Positions 20,038 through 24,852 of a DNA stretch of 24,852 nt are shown one piece after another. The DNA comes from DASSOY01 sp035776675. Its GTDB lineage: Bacteria > Bacillota > Bacilli > Bacillales > DASSOY01. Location of the stretch: NCBI GenBank assembly GCA_035776675.1, contig DASTWO010000063.1, positions 1 to 24,852 on the forward strand, written 5' to 3'. The notes under the pieces were generated by a model. It ran no database searches and was not told the DNA's origin. It saw only the letters and a program-made list of their open reading frames with translations. A program made the position numbers and the translations under genes. How positions within the stretch are numbered: the first letter of the stretch is position 1; every line of letters starts with the position of its first letter.

Positions 20038-21180
20038 TTAATCCGCCAATAACATTCTCGAAATGACGAGGCGTTGGATTTCGTTGGTGCCTTCGTAAAT
20101 CTGGGTGATTTTCGCATCGCGCATGTAACGCTCTACCGGATAATCCTTCGTATAACCGTATCCGCCAAACACTTGCACCGCTTCGGTCGTGACCTCCATC
20201 GCAATATCGCCTGCGAAAAGCTTCGACATCGCAGAGGCCTTTCCGTACGGCAATCCTTTGCTTTCGCGCCATGCCGCTTGATAAGTCAACAGCCGCGCGG
20301 CTTCCACATTTGTCGCCATATCGGCTAATTTAAATCCGATCGCTTGCTGTTTCCCGATCGGCTTCCCGAATTGCACTCGTTCCCTCGCATAATCGGTCGC
20401 CTTATCCAGCGCGCCTTGCGCAATGCCTACGGCCTGCGCAGCAATGCCGTTACGGCCGCCGTCGAGCGTCATCATCGCGATCTTGAAGCCTTCGCCTTCT
20501 TCGCCAAGCAAATTCTCTTTCGGAATCCGGCAATCTTCGAAAATCAGCTCTAACGTCGGGGACGAACGGATCCCGAGTTTCTTTTCCTTTTTCCCGAACG
20601 TGAAGCCAGGTGTATCTTTCTCTACGATAAAAGCGCTTGTGCCTTTGTGCTTCGCTTCAGGATCTGTTACGGCAAAGACAACATAGATTTCAGCCTCGCC
20701 GCCATTTGTCGTAAAGATCTTCGATCCGTTCACCACATAGCTGTCTCCATCTTTCACAGCAGTTGTCTTCATTCCGCCTGCATCAGAACCTGAACCAGGT
20801 TCGGTCAACCCATAAGCGCCGAGCTTTTCTCCCGTTGCCAGAGGACGCAGAAATTGCTGCTTCTGGTCTTCCGAACCGAATTTGAAGATCGGCCAGCTCG
20901 CCAGCGAAGTATGTGCCGATAGCGTTACCCCAGTCGATGCACAGACACGGGAAAGCTCTTCAACCGCAATAACGTAACTTAAAAAATCAGAGCCGATACC
21001 GCCGTATTCTTCCGGCCACGGAATCCCGGCCAACCCGAGTTCACCCATTTTCGTATAAAGATCGCGATCAAAACGTTCTTCCTCATCGCGCTCCGCCGCC
21101 GTCGGTTCCACCTCGTTCTTCGCAAAATCGCGGACCATCTTCCGCAGCATTTCATGTTCTTCAGACAATTGAAAGTCCAT
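20038..21180 (-). CDS. Acyl-CoA dehydrogenase (short-chain type), copy 2
   Basis: FAD enzyme that introduces the alpha-beta double bond in acyl-CoA, passing electrons to ETF. Seen in the sequence: N-terminal helical domain, the central FAD-binding segment GAYGLTEPGSGSDAGGM, and the C-terminal domain with RVQFGKPIGKQQAIGFKLADMA, FGGYGYTKDYPVERYMRDAK and the catalytic glutamate E363 in IYEGTNEIQR. E in this position is typical of short-chain and butyryl-CoA dehydrogenases rather than isovaleryl-CoA dehydrogenase. It has 380 residues. The downstream product of IcmF, butyryl-CoA, is the obvious substrate, but one of the two paralogues may serve branched acyl-CoAs. It follows copy 1 by 16 bases and precedes meaB by 15. 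Confidence 0.92.
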   Translation of the reverse strand: MDFQLSEEHEMLRKMVRDFAKNEVEPTAAERDEEERFDRDLYTKMGELGLAGIPWPEEYGGIGSDFLSYVIAVEELSRVCASTGVTLSAHTSLASWPIFKFGSEDQKQQFLRPLATGEKLGAYGLTEPGSGSDAGGMKTTAVKDGDSYVVNGSKIFTTNGGEAEIYVVFAVTDPEAKHKGTSAFIVEKDTPGFTFGKKEKKLGIRSSPTLELIFEDCRIPKENLLGEEGEGFKIAMMTLDGGRNGIAAQAVGIAQGALDKATDYARERVQFGKPIGKQQAIGFKLADMATNVEAARLLTYQAAWRESKGLPYGKASAMSKLFAGDIAMEVTTEAVQVFGGYGYTKDYPVERYMRDAKITQIYEGTNEIQRLVISRMLLAD

Positions 21181-21196
21181 TCCTTCGCCTCTCCCC

Positions 21197-22342
21197 TCAG
21201 TCAGACAATAATTTTTTGCTGATCACACGGCGCTGAATCTCGCTCGTGCCTTCATAGATTTCCGTAACCTTCGCATCGCGGAACAATCGCTCCGCCGGGT
21301 AATCCTTCGTATAACCATACCCGCCGTACACTTGCACCGCCTCTATCGCCGCTTTCCGCGCCGCCGTGGAAGCGAACAGCTTCGCCATCGACGCTTCCCT
21401 TCCGCACGGCACGCCTCTCAACCGAAGGTTCGCGGCGCGGTACGTCATCAGCTTCGCGGCCTCCACTTCCGTCGCCATATCGGCCAGCTTGAAGCCGACC
21501 GCCTGCTGCTTCCCGATCGGCTTCCCGAACTGCACGCGCTCCTTCGCATACGCTGTCGCGTTCTCAAGCGCCGCTTCGGCGATCCCCAGCGCCTGCGCGG
21601 CAATGCCGATCCGGCCAACATCAAGATTGGCCATCGCAATCTTGAACCCTTCGCCTTCGGCCCCAAGCAAATTCCCCACCGGCACCTCAGCGTCTTCAAA
21701 CACGATCTCGACCGTTCCCGAACCGTTTAACCCCATCTTTTTTTCTTTTTTTCCGATCGAGAAACCTTCCGTGTCGCGGTCCACGATAAAGGCCGACACC
21801 CCACTGCCACCCGTTTCATCAGGATTGGTTCGCGCAAACACGATAAAAACGTCAGCCGCTTCACCGTTTGTAATGAACACCTTTGAACCATTTAGCACGT
21901 AATGGTCGTCTTTTTTTACAGCTCGTGTCGTCAGTGACCCGGCATCCGAACCCGCTCCGGGTTCCGTCAACCCGAACGCGCCGATATATTCACCACTCGC
22001 CAGCTTAGGCACATACTTTTGCTTTTGTTCCTCCGTCCCGAAATAAAGAATCGGATTCGTGCCAACGGACGTATGGACTGATAAAATAACCCCGAAAGAC
22101 GCACTGACCTTCGACAGTTCATGGATCGCAATAATATACGAGGTGAAATCCATCCCTGCCCCGCCGTACTCTTCGGGAATCGGGATGCCCATCAAACCAA
22201 GTTCACCCATCTTGCGAATAGCTTCCAACGGGTATTCATCTTCTTCATCCATGTTCTCGACGATCGGCGCAATTTCCTTCCCGGCGAAATCACGCACCAT
22301 TTTCCGCATCATTTCCTGTTCATCGGTAAAAGTCAGATCCAT
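21197..22342 (-). CDS. Acyl-CoA dehydrogenase (short-chain type), copy 1
   Basis: Paralogue of the next gene, with the same reaction and fold. Seen in the sequence: GAFGLTEPGAGSDAGSL in the FAD-binding region, YVLNGSKVFITNG, RVQFGKPIGKQQAVGFKLADMA, YGGYGYTKDYPAERLFRDAK and catalytic E364 in IYEGTSEIQR. It has 381 residues. The resemblance to copy 2 across the whole length points to tandem duplication. Parts of the gene (about 21360-21640) are far richer in G+C than its neighbours; one 60-base line (21481-21540) is 68 percent by my count. The exact substrates cannot be assigned; B. subtilis AcdA and MmgC are the closest known kinds. The start ATG is 4 bases after the hbd stop, with GGGGAG as ribosome site inside the end of hbd. 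Confidence 0.92.
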   Translation of the reverse strand: MDLTFTDEQEMMRKMVRDFAGKEIAPIVENMDEEDEYPLEAIRKMGELGLMGIPIPEEYGGAGMDFTSYIIAIHELSKVSASFGVILSVHTSVGTNPILYFGTEEQKQKYVPKLASGEYIGAFGLTEPGAGSDAGSLTTRAVKKDDHYVLNGSKVFITNGEAADVFIVFARTNPDETGGSGVSAFIVDRDTEGFSIGKKEKKMGLNGSGTVEIVFEDAEVPVGNLLGAEGEGFKIAMANLDVGRIGIAAQALGIAEAALENATAYAKERVQFGKPIGKQQAVGFKLADMATEVEAAKLMTYRAANLRLRGVPCGREASMAKLFASTAARKAAIEAVQVYGGYGYTKDYPAERLFRDAKVTEIYEGTSEIQRRVISKKLLSD

Positions 22343-22346
22343 TTTC

Positions 22347-23201
22347 TCACTCCCCGTAATCGTAGAAGCCTTTGCCGGCCTTCTTGCCTAACCAACCGGC
22401 TTTCACATACTTCCTAAGCAACGGGCAAGGACGGTATTTGTCGTCGCCGAAGCCTTCGTGAAGGATTTCCATAATGTACAGGCAAGTGTCGAGTCCGATA
22501 AAATCAGCCAGGGTCAACGGCCCCATCGGGTGGTTCATCCCGAGCTTCATCACCTTGTCGACCGCTTCAGGTTCCGCAACACCTTCATAAACAGTGTAGA
22601 TCGCTTCGTTGATCATCGGCATCAGGATCCTGTTGGAAACGAATCCCGGGTAATCATTGACTTCTACGGGCTGTTTGCCAAGCGCTTCAGCCGTTTCCTC
22701 AACGGATTTGTAAACTTCATCTGAAGTGGCCAAGCCGCGAATCACTTCAACGAGTTTCATAACAGGAACCGGGTTCATAAAATGCATGCCGATCACTTGC
22801 TCTGGCCGTTTGGTCTCAGCCGCAATTTCCGTGATGGGAAGCGAAGAGGTGTTTGTCGCGAGAATGGCATGCTCTGGCGCGAGTTCATCCAAACGCGCAA
22901 AAAGGTTGGTTTTGACCTCCATATTTTCGGTAGCCGCTTCAATGACGAGATCAACATCGCCAGCTGCCGCTAAATCAGCGGAAGGCTTAAGCCGATTTAA
23001 AGTTTTCGCAACGTCAGCTTCCTCAAGACGACCTTTTTCAACCTGCCGTTCAAGGCGTTTCTTAATGCTGTCAAGGCCCCTCTGGATAAAGTCTTCTTTG
23101 ATATCGTTTAAAATAACTTCGTATCCCGATGCGGCGCACACCTGGGCAATGCCTGATCCCATCTGGCCCGCACCGATCACCATGATTTTTTCTATAGCCA
23201 T
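22347..23201 (-). CDS. hbd: 3-hydroxybutyryl-CoA dehydrogenase
   Basis: Oxidises 3-hydroxybutyryl-CoA to acetoacetyl-CoA with NAD(P). Seen in the sequence: Rossmann motif GAGQMGSGIAQ at 10-20, ATNTSSLPIT (115-124), GMHFMNPVPVMKLVEV (138-153) with catalytic H140, and the C-terminal dimer domain with NDYPGFVSNRILMPMINEA. It has 284 residues, similar to B. subtilis MmgB. Start: the ATG at 23199-23201 follows AAGGAGGAG by 5 bases; the longer in-frame start at 23258 lies inside the thiolase gene and lacks a site. It lies between thiolase and the acyl-CoA dehydrogenases. Its G+C content is moderate, unlike the richer flanking genes. Confidence 0.95.
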   Translation of the reverse strand: MAIEKIMVIGAGQMGSGIAQVCAASGYEVILNDIKEDFIQRGLDSIKKRLERQVEKGRLEEADVAKTLNRLKPSADLAAAGDVDLVIEAATENMEVKTNLFARLDELAPEHAILATNTSSLPITEIAAETKRPEQVIGMHFMNPVPVMKLVEVIRGLATSDEVYKSVEETAEALGKQPVEVNDYPGFVSNRILMPMINEAIYTVYEGVAEPEAVDKVMKLGMNHPMGPLTLADFIGLDTCLYIMEILHEGFGDDKYRPCPLLRKYVKAGWLGKKAGKGFYDYGE

Positions 23202-23212
23202 GTTTCTCCTCC

Positions 23213-24391
23213 TTATACTTCTACCATGATGGCATCGCCTTGGCCGCCGCCGCTGCAAATCGCAGCAACGCCAAGTCCACCGCCACGGCGTTTCAATTCG
23301 TAAATCAGCGTCATCAGAATCCGTGCGCCGCTGGCTCCAAGAGGATGCCCAAGCGCGACCGCGCCACCATTCACATTCAATTTTTCCGGATCGATATTCG
23401 CAATTTTCCCGCCTGCCAGCGCCACCGCCGCAAACGCCTCATTCGCCTCAAACAAATCAATGTCCTCAATCGACTTCCCGGTCTCCTTCAACAGCTGATT
23501 GATCACCAGCCCCGGCGTCTTCGGAAAATCCTCAGACGGCACACCGAGCGCCGTATGCCCGACTATCGTCGCCAACGGCTCCTTCCCTTCCCGCTTCGCT
23601 CGTTCCTCGCTCATCAGCACCATCGCTCCCGCTCCGTCGTTCACGCCCGGCGCGTTCCCTGCGGTCACTGTGCCGTCCTTGCTGAACGCCGGCCGCAGCT
23701 TCGCCAGCCGCTCCACTGACGTGTCGCGCCGCGGAGCCTCATCCGTATCCACTACTTTCGGCTCGCCTTTCCTCTGCGGCACTTCCACCGGCACGATCTC
23801 CTCGGCCAACCGGCCTTCGTCAATCGCCGCAATCGCGCGCTGATGGCTGCGGTACGCCCACTCGTCCTGCTCTTCACGCGATATGTCGTATTCGGCCGCC
23901 GTCTGACCGCCGAATACACCCATATGCACGTTCCGATAGGCATCCGTGAGGCCGTCATGCACCAACATATCCACAAGGCCGCTGTCTCCCATCCGCAGGC
24001 CCCAACGTGCCTTAGGGGCCATATATGGCACATTCGACATCGATTCCATGCCTCCGGCGACGAGCACCTCACCGTCACCGGCTCGGATGATCTGGTCGCC
24101 GATCGTAACGCTGCGCAATCCCGACGCGCACACCTTATTGATCGTCTCTGTCTTCACTTCCCACGGCAATCCTGCGTGCCGCGCCGCCTGCCTGGATGGA
24201 ATTTGCCCTTGACCGCCTTGCAACACCATGCCCATCAACACTTCTTCAACTGTTTCCGGCGCAACGCCGGCGCGCGTAAGCGCTTCCTTAATAGCCGCAC
24301 CGCCAAGCTCCACTGCCGACAAAGGCGTCAAAACGCCGCCAAATTTCCCGAAAGGCGTCCGCGCCGCACTAAGTATCACTGTTTTTCCCAT
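23213..24391 (-). CDS. thlA: Acetyl-CoA acetyltransferase (thiolase)
   Basis: Thiolytic cleavage of acetoacetyl-CoA to two acetyl-CoA, or the reverse condensation. Seen in the sequence: nucleophile C88 in NKVCASGLRS, NEAFAAVAL, H349 in ALGHPLGASGAR and C379 in CSGGGQGDA, the complete thiolase catalytic set. It has 392 residues, the family norm. Start: the ATG at 24389-24391 follows GAGGGGG by about 7 bases. It is the first gene of the seven-gene operon running to icmF, and would finish the oxidation of butyryl-CoA. Upstream there is a CATTATATT element that may serve as a -10 box, but I found no matching -35 box. Nine copies of a 20-bp repeat begin about 70 bases upstream. Bases 23580-23800 are notably G+C rich. 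B. subtilis mmgA and yhfS-type thiolases are close alternatives for the symbol. Confidence 0.93.
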   Translation of the reverse strand: MGKTVILSAARTPFGKFGGVLTPLSAVELGGAAIKEALTRAGVAPETVEEVLMGMVLQGGQGQIPSRQAARHAGLPWEVKTETINKVCASGLRSVTIGDQIIRAGDGEVLVAGGMESMSNVPYMAPKARWGLRMGDSGLVDMLVHDGLTDAYRNVHMGVFGGQTAAEYDISREEQDEWAYRSHQRAIAAIDEGRLAEEIVPVEVPQRKGEPKVVDTDEAPRRDTSVERLAKLRPAFSKDGTVTAGNAPGVNDGAGAMVLMSEERAKREGKEPLATIVGHTALGVPSEDFPKTPGLVINQLLKETGKSIEDIDLFEANEAFAAVALAGGKIANIDPEKLNVNGGAVALGHPLGASGARILMTLIYELKRRGGGLGVAAICSGGGQGDAIMVEV

Positions 24392-24458
24392 CAGTTCTCC
24401 CCCTCAAGCTCAAATATAATGAAATCCACTAGCCCAAACCCTCACTTCCAGCGGAATT

Positions 24459-24640
24459 GCACCAAATTCAGCTCGAATTGCGCCGAAATCAGGATTTATG
24501 CACGAAAAATCGAAGATTTGCACCAAAAGTGGATTTTATGCACCAAAAACAAGATTTTTGCACCGAAAAACGAAAATTTGCGTCAAAACCGGCACCATTT
24601 GCACCAAAAGCCGAAAATATGCACCGAACAACAAAAATCC
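24459..24640. repeat. Nine degenerate tandem copies of a 20-21 bp repeat
   Basis: Units begin at 24459, 24480, 24500, 24520, 24540, 24560, 24580, 24601 and 24621, a period of 20 bases (21 twice). The plus-strand consensus is GCACCAAAA, 2-3 variable bases, then GAAAATTT. The GCACC/GCGCC start and the A-tract are best kept. The array fills the gap between the FadF-type gene and the thiolase operon. Units abut without unique spacers, so it is not CRISPR. Twenty bases is about two helical turns, so the A/T tracts recur roughly every 10 bases and may bend the DNA. The plus-strand reading frame through it only reflects the repeat. Confidence 0.85.
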
Positions 24641-24684
24641 AAAAACCGATTGAACGCTCGCTCGGCAAACATCAAAAGGAAGGG

Positions 24685-24704
24685 CCCTCACCCACAGATG
24701 AGAG
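24685..24704 (-). terminator. Weak candidate terminator after the FadF-like gene
   Basis: On the minus strand CTCTCATC can pair with GGTGAGGG (two G-T pairs) around a 4-base loop, 20 bases after the stop codon. The downstream sequence is CCCTTCCTTTT, a mediocre T-run. Confidence 0.4.
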
Positions 24705-24723
24705 CTTCTTCCAGATCAACACC

Positions 24724-24852
24724 TTAATTCGCAACCGCCTCTTCAGGACGGTAAATCGAACGTTCCACGATTTCCGCGATATCCAGCGTCTGCACGTTGT
24801 CTTCCACTTCTTTCGCCTTCGTGCCGTCACCGAGCATCGTCAGGCAGTACGG
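24724..24852 (-). CDS. fadF: C-terminus of a FadF-like iron-sulfur oxidoreductase (partial)
   Basis: Only the last 42 codons are in the window. The translation begins PYCLTMLGDGTKAKE and ends RSIYRPEEAVAN with a TAA at 24724-24726. The segment resembles the end of the cysteine-rich (CCG) domain of heterodisulfide-reductase-like Fe-S proteins, where PYC-x-TML-x-DG is followed by DIAE near the C-terminus. In B. subtilis fadF (ywjF) lies directly upstream of acdA and rpoE, so position supports the name. FadF-type proteins are thought to carry electrons from ETF, reduced by acyl-CoA dehydrogenases, toward the quinone pool. That would make it the electron outlet for the two dehydrogenases of the following operon. 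Confidence 0.75.
   Translation of the reverse strand, partial: PYCLTMLGDGTKAKEVEDNVQTLDIAEIVERSIYRPEEAVAN

Noticed and set aside
24392..24458. FadR box (TGAATGA...TCATTCA) or cre site before the thiolase operon
   Set aside because: Neither consensus is present here on either strand, so no regulator can be assigned from the sequence.
24459..24640. CRISPR array
   Set aside because: Units are 20-21 bases, degenerate and directly adjacent without unique spacers, and no cas genes are near.
23843..24727. 294-codon plus-strand ORF crossing the thiolase gene and the repeat array
   Set aside because: Its first half is antisense to the thiolase gene and its second half is the 20-bp repeat read as alternating CTKN/FAPK/LHQK-like peptides. 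The low-complexity protein follows from the DNA repeat and a G+C-rich opposite strand.

Overview
The window looks like chromosomal DNA of a spore-forming member of the Bacillaceae (Bacillales). The reasons are the sporulation genes spo0F and spoIIR, the RNA polymerase delta subunit gene rpoE, strong AGGAGG-type ribosome sites, and a gene order that matches the Bacillus subtilis fadF-acdA-rpoE-pyrG-spo0F-fbaA-tal-murA-glpX-rho-rpmE-tdk-prfA-prmC-spoIIR-ywlB-ywlC-mntP neighbourhood. Every convincing gene lies on the minus strand, so transcription runs from high to low coordinates. No tRNA, rRNA, insertion sequence, phage gene or CRISPR array was seen. The genus cannot be named from the sequence alone.

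Layout in transcription order. (1) 24852-15078 is a catabolic block. It opens with the 3' end of a FadF-like iron-sulfur oxidoreductase, then a 332-base gap holding nine copies of a 20-21 bp repeat. A tight seven-gene operon follows: thiolase, 3-hydroxybutyryl-CoA dehydrogenase, two paralogous acyl-CoA dehydrogenases, the MeaB GTPase, a TetR-family regulator and the fused isobutyryl-CoA mutase IcmF. Together they would turn isobutyryl-CoA into butyryl-CoA and oxidise it to acetyl-CoA; an enoyl-CoA hydratase is not in the window. (2) 14839-12600 holds rpoE and pyrG. The pyrG leader has a promoter, a GGGC start and a terminator with a C-rich arm, which fits CTP control by reiterative transcription. 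(3) 12314-7663 holds spo0F (with a sigma-H-like promoter), fba, a small transaldolase, murA and glpX (with a perfect cre match). (4) 7495-5061 holds rho (with a C-rich, G-poor leader), rpmE and tdk. (5) 4960-2263 holds prfA, prmC and spoIIR. (6) 2194-1 holds a YwlB-like acetyltransferase, the tRNA threonylcarbamoyl synthase gene sua5/ywlC and the start of mntP.

Most of the window is orthodox core genome. The main non-coding signals are a dense DnaA-box cluster in and upstream of ywlC (887-2028), the phased tandem repeat upstream of the thiolase gene, the pyrG attenuator, the cre site before glpX and several clean dyads without an assigned regulator. One protein oddity stands out: the predicted CTP synthase reads P-Y-G-F-G where the family normally has P-G-G-F-G in the glutaminase oxyanion loop.

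I did not find a wholly new multi-gene system. The best candidates for new biology are the non-coding elements and one small membrane-peptide ORF on the plus strand (494-625).
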